From positions 744,001 to 808,000 of the forward strand of contig JAGMWG010000012.1 of NCBI GenBank assembly GCA_020744225.1: a stretch of DNA of 64,000 bases, written 5' to 3'. Under the pieces are notes generated by a model, which was not told where the DNA came from, ran no database searches, and saw only the letters and a program-made list of their open reading frames with translations. The position numbers and the translations under genes are program-made. Position 1 is the stretch's first letter. The number at the start of each line of letters is the position of its first letter. Source of the stretch: Paraphoma chrysanthemicola. Its lineage: Eukaryota; Ascomycota; Dothideomycetes; Pleosporales; Phaeosphaeriaceae. This document shows, piece after piece, positions 21,264-32,760 of this stretch.

Positions 21264-21785
21264 CTGCGTCTCTCTTGCAATAAAACCATCTGCGAAAAGA
21301 ATAGCAAATCCGTAGCGGGCACAGTGACATTCGATTCATGGCGATTGACTGCTATACTCATGCGCTCGAAAATTGCACCTCAAAGCTCCACTTATGGTGA
21401 AAATGCAAATACCGCATCCCAACAAGCGTATTGAGTTATGCATATTGAATCACATTTTGATACTTAAAACAGCAAAATCGGAAACCAAGGTTGCCGCAAT
21501 CTGGCACAACGGATATTTTAACCGGCTCCATGAGGTCAATGTGCCGTTTGGCCAGATCTTAGAGGCGAACTAAATTCTGGTAGACATCTACACATCTCTT
21601 CTCATTCGCATTAAGATAAGAGTCTACAAGTGTTCAAGTTTGAGAAATTTCGCTTTGGATTCAGCACTTCTCCGTCTAGCTTATCTGTAGACTCAAGTTG
21701 TGTACATGTCCACTAGCACCCATGAATATCATGCTGCGTCGTCAATTGCACGCTAACCTTGAAGCCGCAAGCTACAGAGATGCGT
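21264..21785 (-). other. Intergenic between the two astacin genes
   Basis: About 520 bp, AT-rich, presumably the promoter of copy 1 and the 3' end of copy 2. No further feature. Confidence 0.4.
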
Positions 21786-22948
21786 TTAGATCCCGCCTGT
21801 TGCCTTCGCAGCTCGAACAACAGTCTTCAGCGTGGTCACATTCTCGCCCTTCGCAATCTCAGCCCCGTGTCCCTGCCATGGATACATTTTCCTCAGCGCC
21901 ACCGCATCCAAATCCGACACCGCAAACTGCGGCATCGGCTCCGGAATCAGATATTTGCTTCCATCCAACAATATCGCAAGTGGATAAGCATCCGGATTGT
22001 ACGGATCGTGATCGATCAAATCTGGGTTTGCGAACACTTTGGACCAATAATGCATGATAGACGAAGTATCGTATATTGCGCTCATGGAAGTCCCGGGCTC
22101 ATTCTCGGACATGTATTCCGTAGCAACGAAGCCGTATCGCTCAGCCACGGCATGGGTGTTGCACAAGTCGTTCTGGGAGTAACCATCACGTTGGGCGGCA
22201 GCGAGAGCGGCGTCGTATCCCACGAGTTTGGCGCAACTGAATTGTATCCAGTGGCTTCGGTCGGGGCGAGCGTGTTCGTGCCAGAGACCAAAGACAAGGC
22301 CAAGTTCATGAGTAACAGCTTCATCTCGTTAGGATTTGACATGCTACAAACCAGTCACGGGAAAGCAAATTTACTCCACACATGCAAATGTTCGAAGTCA
22401 TCGGGGCTGAATGATAGCTCCAAGAAATGGCGCCCGTCTGGGCCTTCTCTGTGGTAACCGACCGTAGCAGAGGTGCCGGCACCGATGCCTGCCTTCTTGA
22501 CTACCAGTGTGTCCCCGGGGAATGCAGGATTCCAACGACCATCGGGAAGATGGCAGTACGGCCACTCGCCGCCAGTCTGGAAGCGGCGGAAGAAGTCGAG
22601 GGCGTGGCTGCTGTCTGGTCCAGGGGCGCGGAGTTTGTTGTACCAGACTGCCCAACCTGTTGTTTCAAGTTATCAGCCATGTGCTTGTATGCAGACTTTG
22701 CGCGAATAGACTTTACTTACCCTTCGAGATTACGTCCGCGAGATCATTCTGAGAAGCTTCGTTGTCGAAACAGTACCCGACAGAGTTGAAGCCATCCTGG
22801 TTCTTTGGCCAGAGGCGCGACTTATCCCGACTATCGATCCTACACTTGTCAGAGGGCATCGCACTGGGTGAGATGCGGCTTACTGTAGGCCATAGTACCC
22901 GAGAACGGGTCCGTAGAGTAGGCCAAGCAGGAAGATTAGGAGCAACAT
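21786..22948 (-). CDS. Secreted astacin-type zinc metalloprotease (copy 2)
   Basis: Exons 22948-22884, 22839-22721, 22656-22375 and 22324-21786, all phases consistent; 334 aa. It opens with a signal peptide (MLLLIFLLGLLYGPVLG). The prodomain-to-catalytic part reads SRLWPKNQDGFNSVGYCFDN, then FPGDTLVVKK. The zinc site is HELGLVFGLWHEHARPDR, matching HExxHxxGxxHE. The Met-turn is DTSSIMHYWS, with the methionine and following His-Tyr of astacins. Known role: secreted Zn2+ endopeptidase; in plant- and insect-associated fungi such enzymes degrade extracellular proteins. The first intron (44 bp) and the GAG acceptor before exon 4 are unusual but needed to keep the frame. Tandem paralogue of the preceding gene; much diverged from it, so the duplication is old. 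Confidence 0.85.
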
Positions 22949-24486
22949 TTAGTTGATCAAGCAGGGTCTGAGTTGCTGCTTGCAGGGACTTTGGTTCGAG
23001 AAAGGGAAAATTCCATGTAGAAAGAGTAGATATAGTCGAGAGTCATTGCAGCTTCACGCACTGAGGACCTGGGTCTAGCTCTGCGCTCTCTTCAAACAGA
23101 CGGTCTTGTTCGACTGGCGGTGTGGACCTGCGAGAGGTCGAGTTTACTCTCATAGCAAACGAATTTCAGGCAAACGCAATTTTGTACTTGAGAGAATGCA
23201 AAACGCGACATCTTGAGGACGGGATTATGTCCGTCTTGTCAATTTCGCTCAATTCCAGAAGTACCAACAAGAAACGGAATCCTTTCTAGCGGAGAACAAG
23301 TCATCCCCTGGGTCATCTCACAAGTTCCCTGAGGACCATTCACAAAAGAATCACTAACATGCATTTCCAACCACGATGACAGGACCTGCTAGACTATCAT
23401 TTAACAAAAATAGGAACTATTCAAACCAACCTTACAAATCTCCACAACGAACGCAATGCGCCATTGATGAGCCAACTGACCTACACGGCATTTCCACGTA
23501 TCTTAGCACACTTCCCAAGTCAACAGCAACGTGATCTATCCTGAAATACCGGAGCTGATGTGTGGATAATAATCTTGATCCCAACATTTCGATGAGAACT
23601 GTTAAAAAGTATGCCTTCCCCACCCACAGTTCCCAAGCGAGCGAACAAGATGATTTACATAATGTGGAGGATCTGAGATACTGCGTAATCAGGAGTACTT
23701 GATCGTTACTACCCTAAGAAAACTAAGCTGAAGAGCTTAAACTATATACTCCTAGCTCGGGCATAGGATTCTCGGTGATTCTAGCCTCCTTGGATCTGCA
23801 GAGTAATCATGGATCACGTGTTACTCCCTTGAGTTGATACATCGTGATCCTTGGCATGGACTACATCTGGATCATCACATCCACGACACATAAACATATC
23901 GCAAATAATAAAGTCAAAGCAACCAATCCTGGATTACTTCCACCTCCAATGTACACTGAGGTCGGCAACTGAACTTCAATTCCATGGATCTTTCAAGCGT
24001 CGTTTCTTTTTGCCATGTATCACGCAGCGCGGCACAAACATAAGCACATACATAAGCCAAGTTCAAACAAATACTGTGTCCAGAAGAGTACAATGAAACG
24101 AGTACCAGGACTGACTCATATGTGCGCAATCATGCAGTTGAAAGCAGGGCAATGGCAATCACAAGACGGTCTAGCATATTCATTTTCACTCTCTGAACAA
24201 AGTGTTCCAGGATCTGAAATGTAGTCAATGACTTTATTCCATCTACCACAGCGCACGCAAGACGCACACTTCCTATCCCGAATCGAGCTCTCTATCGCTC
24301 ATACATGCATATGCCCAAGCCCCTCAAACCCCCACCAGTCGCGGCAATACCTGACAGTATCAGCGCGAGAAATAGCAGTTCAGTCCGGCAAGTACAATCC
24401 CCCATTCTCAATTCCACATTCAATACCCATTCCCTGCACCCCGTATCATTCCTCTTCGACGTTGTCCATCTACGCCCAATCCCCTC
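22949..24486. other. Long intergenic region
   Basis: 1.54 kb with no credible gene. It holds one perfect 8-bp inverted repeat, GGATCACG at 23811-23818 and CGTGATCC at 23843-23850, including a CACGTG E-box core at 23815-23820. The part near 22950 should be the promoter of astacin copy 2. Otherwise nothing seen. Confidence 0.45.
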
Positions 24487-24960
24487 CTACATGAACAGGC
24501 CCAGCACACCAACACCCGCCACGACCCATCCCCCACCAACCCTCGCACCACCATTTTGCGGTCCCACGCTACTCGTCGCACTACCAGACACACTCGCCGT
24601 CGTACTCGCATGCACCGGCGTCTTCGTAACCGTGACCGTACTATTCCGTCCATAACCCGTCGAAACACCCACACCACTCGACACAGGCGCAAGCGTCGTG
24701 CTATTCGTCACCACCGACGTACCGCCCAGCGACGCACGTGACGATCCAAGCAAGATCGACGACGGCTCAATCGACATAGTACCGCTATCCATCACACTAG
24801 AGAACGTGCTGACGACCGCGGTGGGCGAGACGGTCACGAGTGTGGTGCTGGTGCTGGTGAGGACGGTAGTGGTGTTGGCGGGGTCGTGGGAGAGGTGTGT
24901 TGATGCTGCGACCGTCGTTGCCAGGAAAGCTAGGGCGGTGAAGATTTTGAATGGACCCAT
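24487..24960 (-). CDS. Small GPI-anchored Ser/Thr-rich cell-wall protein
   Basis: 157 aa from the ATG at 24960. A signal peptide (MGPFKIFTALAFLATTVAAS) leads into a Thr/Ser/Val-rich, likely O-glycosylated body with NST and NTT sequons. The protein ends with GARVGGGWVVAGVGVLGLFM, a hydrophobic tail preceded by a small-residue omega site region (QNGGAR), as in GPI-anchored wall proteins. An open frame extends 94 codons upstream, but it is basic and proline-rich with no signal peptide, so I chose the inner ATG. Function unknown beyond a structural or surface-masking role; no conserved cysteine motif that would mark CFEM or hydrophobin. Confidence 0.7.
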   Translation of the reverse strand: MGPFKIFTALAFLATTVAASTHLSHDPANTTTVLTSTSTTLVTVSPTAVVSTFSSVMDSGTMSIEPSSILLGSSRASLGGTSVVTNSTTLAPVSSGVGVSTGYGRNSTVTVTKTPVHASTTASVSGSATSSVGPQNGGARVGGGWVVAGVGVLGLFM

Positions 24961-25624
24961 GGTGAGATTGTGGTTGTCTCGTGAAAAGTTTGGATGAGAA
25001 GTTGGAGCTTGGTGGTGCTTTCGTGGGGCTGATGGGAGCGCGAGGTTGATATGCCTTGTATTGGGACCTGTTGGAGTCGAGTGTGGCCAAGTTGAGCGAG
25101 AGTGGATGCTTTGATGTGTTCTAATAGGTGGGCGCGAGGCTTTTGTCAATAGGGTGTGTTTGCCAAGACGCACTAGTGGGAGTGCAAACGGTGGGAGGCG
25201 AAGAGAGGCGGTGCGAAAACGGGAATGGCGTGACTGATTCAATTGAGGCTGGTGTTACGGCACATTTTGCGCGTGAGACAAACAGATGTTGTCGTACTAC
25301 AGGGGATGTTGTGCCGGGATCGTTGGTGGTTGAACGGGAACAAGTGATGAGAAGTTTCACTGACGTCGAAGTGCCGTTGTTACGTTTTGCAGAGCCGTTT
25401 GAATCGAGAATATGAGACTACCTGATAGCATGAAGTGAGCCGACGAGTTCGTTTGGAAGAAATGGATATTAGCTAATATTATGTTTCGCTCGGTAGCATC
25501 GCCTTATCCAAACAAGCGCCCCTGCAATGTCGCACACCCACCCAAATAATGTGCCCAACAAATATATACTGCCAGAAACGGACCACAAACATACCAAAGA
25601 CAGCTATGTCCGCGCTCGCTCAGC
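24961..25624 (-). other. Intergenic, upstream of the GPI protein
   Basis: About 660 bp. Part is an open frame in phase with the GPI protein gene, but composition looks non-coding; probably its promoter and 5' UTR, plus the 3' UTR of the PH protein. Confidence 0.4.
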
Positions 25625-28600
25625 TCAGCTCCTCAAACTCGCATTACCATTAGCCAACTCTGGTGTACTTTCACTGCTACTTCTCTCCGCGCTCGTCCTT
25701 GTTGCCAACTCCGCAGACTCCTCCAGCCTAAAGTCAGCTGCGTCTCCTTGAACTCGCTCGATCTCGTTCTGTATCGCAAGGACCCAGTGGTCTCGCTCAG
25801 CTCTACTACGAGCTCGAAATACCACCGAACGACCCTTGCTACCAAGCTTGGCCACCCTCTTGATCCGTGTTCGCTTGCCTTCTTTGCGTTGCTGCTCGCC
25901 GCCGCCTGCCCCTTCTTCGGCGCGGAACCAGCTCTTTGCTTTGCCGTGCCAGATGACGAATGTAGTCATGACGTCTTCATCAGTACTTGTCCATCCATCT
26001 TCGAGGTAGATGCGAGGAAGCGCGTGATGTCCAGGCTTGTTGGCGTCGAAAGTCTGGTTCTGGTAGAGCAAATCATTCTCGGTCAGCAGCCCAGAGTAGA
26101 TGTAGCAGTCCTTGAGATCCAAGTTTGCAACACGTTCGTGGTGGATGTGTTTCAGTTGCTTGCCGGTCCTGCTCCGTAACACATCGCGGAAGACCAGTAA
26201 CGTGCCGGCTGTAAGCATCACGCTGCATCGTGTGAATGGCGCGTGAATGCGCGGTTTGCGGTAAAGCATGCCGCTCATATGTATACTGCGGCAGCACGCA
26301 ATACCACACATGTTGTACAGTTCCGGCGAGGCAAAAGACTGGGTGACCTCCCACTTCCTCGCGAATTGGCCCATATGCGCCTCTCCTTCCTCATCGATGT
26401 TCAGTGCGCTGAGGTTGCGACTTCGTGTTGACTTGTAGAGGACGATGTCGGATGCAATGCGGTGTTTCCAGTACTTTGCCAGCGCGCGCAGGTGTTGGAT
26501 CCATTCCTTGCGTCGAGCTTTGTCAGCGGCCTATGCTATGTCAGTACGAAGATCAACATATCGTAAGCGCATTGCTCACCTGCAAGCGAATGATCAGGCC
26601 ATTCTTCATCACAAGCTCGAAGGTGCGCTCGATATCAAGTTCCCTGGTCGATCCATCGTCTCTCGTCGAGTCATCAATATCCTCATCAAAGTCCACATCA
26701 GATCCTTCTTCAAGATCGTCATCCACAGGACTTGCACCGAGTCTCGCCTTGCGAACCTTGACTACATCCGCCAAATTCACATATCCATCGCAATTGAGGA
26801 GATTCTGACCCTTGCGCTCCGACTCATCCGCCGCATCCTCGTCATGCAAGCGCCTGGTCTCCGGTGTGCCAGAGTGACCTTCCAGCAACCATTCGATGCG
26901 ATTGTCTTTCACGGGGAAAGGATTGACAGCCCAACTCGCGGGGATCTTATCTCCGATAGTTTGAGCGTCTGGCACCGTCGCGTTGGTAGATGCTGGCAGC
27001 TTCGGTGGTGGAGGCGGAGTGACCTTAGTCGGGCGAGAGAAGACTAGAAATTGATCATGACTTGCGAAGTAGAGTTGCTTGTGGTACATGAGGCCAAGCC
27101 GTTTCGCGCGCCCATGCTGTCCGGTGAGACGAATGAGGAAGCCTTCCACAGGAACTGGTTCCGTGAGCGTCTTACGCTTCTTGCGAGTAATTGCCGTTGT
27201 CGGATAGTGAGTCTTAGGCCGCAGCTCCAATTCATGCGACTTGAGCATGGCGATCGTACCGTACATTTTGCGTTCGTTCGCGCCGTGTATCCACTCAAGT
27301 CGGTCATAGCGCTTCCAGGCCAACCCGATCCGCTGATCTCGAATCCACGAGTGGAGGACGTCTCCCCATTCGGGCGCTTCTCCCAGTTCGGCTAAGCACC
27401 TTTGGATGAGCGATGCCGCGACTGCTTGTTCTTCTTGCATCGTCTTGAGCATAGCCTCTTCCGTATCGTCGGCTTGCTGGACTTGATTTTGGGACGCTTC
27501 TAGCTTCTCGAATGGATTCGCTATCTGCACGCTCAGCTTCATGTCCGGAATGTTGATCTGCAACTCGGAGGCGCGCCGCCACCCCATCACGTTGCGCAGG
27601 AACGTGTACCACTCGACTGCGTTCGATGCTGTTCGCGCACACATGATGAAGATCAGATTGCCACGCTTCTCTGGCGTCGACACGACGATCGATTTGTCCA
27701 GTGACGAGTACGTATTGACTTTGCTGATCTTGCGGCCAAGTGGGATCTCGTAGGCAGCTTTCTTGCCGGCGCCTTGCTGTTCGATTTCTGGGATAACCTG
27801 TACACCTTATCAGCACTGTACTCACTCGAAGCATGTCGTCGGATCAATAAGGACCTACCCGCGTCTTATACAATTGCAGGACAAAGTCCGCACTGTCAGT
27901 ATGGTTATGCCGACAAACAATCATATACTCCCGCCACTTGTCTTTGACTCTTGAGGTGGTTCTTTGGTTGACGTTCTCATCAAAGTCGTCTGACACTTCG
28001 CCGGCCGCGTCGACACGGACAAGCATGCGCTCCATCTTGACAACCAGACCGTCCCTCAGTCGCTGCTTCCGTAATTTGGAGGGTGCTCGTGATATCGTCA
28101 TCTGGGCTTGCTTCGCCTTGAGGTGGACCTTGGCACGCTTCGAGTCTTCTGGAATGTCGAATTTGACGAGGTTTCGCAAGTTGGACTTCTTCCTAGTCAA
28201 TGCCTCGCCCGTACCTCCTGCACCGTTCGCTGAGTCCGTCTTCGACAAACCCAACTCTGACCTCCTCTTGACCCTCGCCAGTATGCCCTTCGAGGGTGGT
28301 CTCGTATCATCTGCAGGAGCCGAAGCCTTGTCAATGTCAGCCTTGCGTAGCAACGATGAAGTGGACCCGGCATCTACCGAGGTGCCTCCTGTAGTAGATG
28401 TCTGGGCATTGTGACTTTCCACGGTCGAGACAGGGCGCTTGCCAAGCGACTTCTGCCCTGCCTCGCCCTGCTCCGAAGGAACATGTAAGCCACTTGCCTG
28501 TGCTTGCCCATGCTCTTCGTCACGTGGTGTATTTTGTGCCGATGCGTCGGACTCATCCTCCTCTGCTGCCTGCTGGGTTGATGATGCGGTCACGAATGAC

Positions 28601-29288
28601 TTCGTGCTTGAACGACGTGGTGTCTGTTGCTTGGCAGGGTCAAATTCGCCCTCCTCGTGTGTATACACGCGCAAGTCGTCCTCGTCTTCAGGCTCGGAAG
28701 GCGCGTCGACAAAGTCGTCCTCCTCATTTGCTGTTATGACATCGTCCTTTTGCTCCGAGCTTCGAGCTACTTGGAGGGCAGGTGGGGTCGAGGTAGTCGC
28801 GCTTGCCTCGCCGTTGGCTGCACCTGCTGTCGTACCATTGGCACCTTCCGTGTCTTCGACTTCAAGCTCTTCGGGTTGTGGGAAACTATGCTGGAAGAGG
28901 GCAGAGGAGCTGGGGCCTTCGAGGCCGCTTAGGCGTCGTTGCCGTGCCTCTCTGGGGTCGGAGGAGAAGGTCGCAGTGCGCGTCGAGTAGTTGATTCGAA
29001 GATGGTGTTTGTACCAATCGCGACGGTGTTTACTCAGCCATGCTGTCTAGAGGCGTGTGAGCGATGAGCATAGTGTGGGGCTGGAGGACCATACGGGAAT
29101 GGGCCCTATGAAGAAGCGCCTCGATGTGAGGTAGAGGTGCTCTGGCGTAGCATGTTGCTGTCCGTGTCAGCACGTCGCCAGTCCTTATTGCCTCAGTACC
29201 ATACCAGCTTCTGCGCCGTGAAAGAGTCCGGGGACAAGTTCGCAATATCAGGCTGCTGGTGCCATGATAGTGGGCGCGATTCGGTCAT
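25625..29288 (-). CDS. Spo71-like double PH-domain protein
   Basis: Five exons, all phase 0: 29288-29205, 29157-29095, 29046-27859, 27797-26580, 26530-25625; 1152 aa. The N-terminal block LTSRRFFIGPIP followed by HRRDWYKHHLRINYSTR resembles the Spo7_2_N module of yeast Spo71. A long acidic, low-complexity region follows (to ~400). Then come two PH-type regions: one around residues 440-800 (EIPLGRKISKVNTYSSLDKS, WKRYDRLEWIHG, FELVMKNGLIIRLQ with KARRKEWIQHLRAL) and one at ~920-1100 (FTRCSVMLTAGTLLVFRD, DCYIYSGLL, RARSRAERDHWVLAIQNEIERV). In yeast Spo71 works with Vps13 at the prospore membrane; in filamentous fungi the family is little studied. Probably a lipid-binding membrane-contact protein. 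The extreme N-terminus rests on two short exons but fits well. Confidence 0.8.
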
Positions 29289-30212
29289 TGGACCTCTCCT
29301 GTCTTGGGATGGCCGCGGAGGTTTCGCCGACTCAACGTTGCTGCAGGCCGTGGACGTGAGACATGGAACAACACTAGACAAGACACATTATGGGACTAGG
29401 CATGCACGATAGAATATGTGGAGGAAAGGAGAGGAAGCCGCAACGGCGAGTAGCGCGGTGCTACTGGGAAAGCAGGATCGCAGTCTGGCCGCCAAATTGA
29501 GGCAACCAAGCTGCCGCACATCGTCATTGAGGCGCATTAGCTAGCACCCCTGCGCCAATCACTGGAGACGCGACCAACGACTTCAACATTACATCTGCCA
29601 CGTCGCTCTGGAATTTATTCCTCATTATATCATTACACTTGCAATCGCATGATGTAGCCAGAACGAGTTTTGGTTTTCGATGACCCTGTGTGCGACTGCC
29701 AATCACCAGCTTGACCGTCGAAGAAATGCATTCCCTTATCCAATGAATGCATCGCAAATCTACCTTCGCCCATGTTGCACAACTTCACACAGACTGCCCC
29801 AGACCTCCAGTCCACTTTACCCACACGATCATGCAACCCATATAATTCCGATCTCAACTTACCCAATCCGGCAACACTGCGCTGAAACCATCGAACACGG
29901 CCTCGGGTGATCTTCCTCGTGGCGTACTAGCGCCGTGAGATGGACTGGGATTTACCTCGGTGCGTGTGTTTCAGCCTCAATACATTTACGATCACGCCAC
30001 ATAGTAGATCTTGTCATCGAGTCAAGTAAATGTTGGACTTGATTACTAGGATAGGTGAATGATTCAATCAGAATGCCACTCGCTTCCCTGCGTGTCGCCA
30101 AATTCGCTTCTTTCGGGACGTGGAGCACCGCGCCTACATGGTAGATGTCAGTTCTCAAAGGACTGACATCTCAAAAACAACACAGCGCATGCACAATGCA
30201 GAGAAGCGTTAC
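29289..30212. other. Intergenic, Spo71-like to YVC1
   Basis: 924 bp; promoter of the PH protein and 3' flank of the channel gene. It contains a perfect 10-bp-stem hairpin at 30143-30171, listed separately. No gene seen. Confidence 0.45.
30143..30171. repeat. Perfect 10-bp inverted repeat, 9-nt loop
   Basis: Arms 30143-30152 (AGATGTCAGT) and 30162-30171 (ACTGACATCT) are exact reverse complements. The site lies 42 bp beyond the stop of the channel gene, so on the minus strand it would fall in its 3' UTR as an RNA hairpin; it could equally be a palindromic protein-binding site. Confidence 0.55.
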
Positions 30213-32282
30213 TTACTGTCCACCACTTTCGCTGCTCTCGCCTGCATTCTCTCCCCCGTCCCCAAACTTGCCCATCTTACTTCCACTCAACTTGTCAAAC
30301 TTGCTTCCCTCAAGCGTATCCCCGCCCCATCCCTTCTCCGTTAACGCGACCAACAACGACTTCATCTCCTCGACCTGCTGTTGCAATTTCCGGACTTCCA
30401 GCACCGCGGTATCAAACTCGACATTCGGCTTGGAGGACTGGACTTTCTTGTCCCATCCATCCGCTTCGAAATCGCACTCATTAAGCACCTGTTCCCACTC
30501 GTGCGTGACATCCTCATCCTCCTCTCCTCTGCGGCGATTGTAATTCACATGTCGCGCATCCCGCTGTTCCAAGAACGCCGTGAGGACAAGCAACGGCGAG
30601 TAAATTACAAACATGACGTGGTCATTGAGTTTAGCGTAGGTTGCATCGGACATCCACCATTCAAACGGCAGGATCAGGCAGAACATCTCGATCAGGTTGA
30701 AGGGCGCGATGAAGACGTTTTCGTCGGGGGCGCGCACGAATTGCATTGTCTTTTGGCTGAAGAGGGCCATGTATTCGTCGATGGCATTCTCGGTGATGTC
30801 TTCATACGCAGAGTTATACAGTGCGATGAGTATGTTGAGCAGGATGACCATGACCACGAATGTGAAGATGTAGTAAAGGATGATGCCAAAGGGAGGCTGG
30901 TGGGAGTGTTAGCGCTAGTGATAGAGTGGAATGTACGGAGCTTACTGCAAAGTTGTCGAAACCTTCAAATTCAGGGGATTGCATGACGGCGTTGAGCATG
31001 GCTTGAATAACAAAGGCCGAGTCGGAAACGAGGTTATCTTGTGCGACGTCGAGACCGAGGAAGGCTTGGAAGAAGCCGACCATGACGACGATCAGGAGCG
31101 CAAAGAAAATGAGCGACTCGCGCATCATGACCTTGAGTACCACGAGCATTGCGCCAAAGAAGCGGAATGTGTCGAGGTAGAGCAGTAGTCGCATCCAGAA
31201 CATGGGAGCAGTAAACGCCAGGAAGTCGTAGGACAGTTTGTTGAGACGACCGCGCCTGTCCTCGTGCAGCGGATGACCCAGTGCAATCATGCGCAGGATA
31301 AAGGAGACGGCGAGCAGTGCGTACAAGGTGCTGTTGAACATATTCCAGAATGAGATGTAGAAGCGGCCGACCTTCCAGAATTTGTTGATCTCGTCGCATA
31401 CGAAGCCCAGTGTGAAGAGATACAGCAGGCCTTCAACAACATCCAGATCACCCGACGGATTGATCGTGTTTATGGCGCCAGTATATAGGCCCAGGAAGAT
31501 GAAGGACATCGCGATCTGGACCCAATTCTGGTATCTTGGAACGCGCATGCGGTCAGGATCCAGATGTGCCCAATAGCTTGTGTTTGTCTTGTTCTCGTAG
31601 TTGACGAAGCGACTTGGGTCCTCGTCGTCTTGCACCACCCAGCCACGCCAAAGATAATTAATGCACTTCTGGTATCCCGAGGATCCGATGACAGTCACGG
31701 CGTGAAGATCGACAGCTTTTTCGATCGCGTTGGCAGGCGGCGTTGGCTCCCCATCGACAAGAGTGGAGTAGCGCTTGAGCAGCATCTCTTCGAACAGATA
31801 GTCCATATCTTCTTCAGCTTCGATAAGGCGCTTCGCCATCATCTCAGCAGCCACAGCGCGCACATCGTGTAGATCGGCATCCCAGAGCTCAGCAGTAGAC
31901 TGCTTTTTGAACCACTTCTTCACCACGAGCAAGCAGAAGACGACGCAAGCTTGGTGTTGCTCGCCGCCAGCTTCCTTGGCTGTCTTCAGCACCGCCTGTG
32001 TGATGATGGGACTATGCGCTTTGATAACCTGTTCCTCTTCAAGCTCGCATGGTATGACCTGTTCGATTTGGTGCTTCAGGCGCAATGCGATCTTGGTGAC
32101 TTCTTTCGGCTCGATTGGCGGAGGTGGGAGACGCTCGCGACGGGCGGTGGGAAGGACTGTTGTGAGTCAATATTATGGATTGAGTACGGGCTGTCGCAAG
32201 ACTCACGTGCTCTGATTTCATCTTGTATCTGGTGCCGTCTATCGTGCCCGTCGGCATTGAACAATCGACTCCACTTGACCAT
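30213..32282 (-). CDS. YVC1: Vacuolar TRP-type calcium channel (YVC1 family)
   Basis: Exons 32282-32207, 32156-30946 and 30896-30213, phases consistent; 656 aa, close to yeast Yvc1. The N-terminal cytosolic part includes LKHQIEQVIPCELEEEQVIKA and the ankyrin-free linker INYLWRGWVVQDDEDPSRF. Six hydrophobic segments follow, with IAMSFIFLGLYTGAI, LLYLFTLGFVCDEINKFWKVG, FFALLIVVMVGFFQAFLGLD and the pore-flanking PPFGIILYYIFTFVVMVILLNILIALYNSAY. The tail has the acidic RRRGEEDEDVTHEWEQ stretch and a coiled coil (VLEVRKLQQQVEEMKSLL). Known role: releases vacuolar Ca2+ upon hyperosmotic stress or stretch and is modulated by Ca2+ and phosphoinositides. A conserved gene, not linked functionally to its neighbours. 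Confidence 0.93.
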
Positions 32283-32760
32283 TGTCACAGCTATGCTGGT
32301 GCGTACAGGTTACCGAGGTCGAGGAGGGTGCAATATTAGCTTCACAACGACCAATGCCTCACAAAATGAACGCAGTGGGCGGGCGACCACAAATATCAGA
32401 GTTTTAGGGCCTAGGAAGAGGAGAAAGGACCGGCTCGTGATGTTGGCTGGCGCGCGCAGGAAGTTGGCTTCGGCGCTAAGCAACTCCACCTGCGGCAGCG
32501 TCATCGCACGCGCTTCCACGCGACCTAGTGGCCCGAGCTTCAACGTTATTTCGTCTGAATTCAGGTGAAAACAAACATATGCTGACGGTCCTCGATGAAT
32601 TGAATTTCGTGTATTTCTGTGTGCTCATACAGTCATTGTACGAGACAGAGTGGTATACATATCCGAAGATGCAGCGATTGCTCGAAAATGCTTCCTCAAG
32701 CCCAAACGCCGGATGCCGACTTTTGTTCAATGCAGCCGTCAATCGTGTACCAGAATGCGC
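32283..32760. other. Intergenic, upstream of YVC1
   Basis: 478 bp between the YVC1 start and the end of eIF2alpha; promoter of YVC1. No other feature. Confidence 0.4.

Noticed and set aside
22082..22457. Plus-strand frames over the astacin copy 2 gene
   Set aside because: They are antisense to the zinc-site exon and have no domain of their own.
24961..25242. 94-residue upstream extension of the GPI-anchored protein
   Set aside because: It would bury the signal peptide in the interior; composition is basic and unlike the gene. The inner ATG is preferred.
26425..28990. Several long plus-strand frames opposite the Spo71-like gene
   Set aside because: Ser/Arg-rich shadows of the minus-strand coding sequence; the minus-strand exons join in frame over the whole length.
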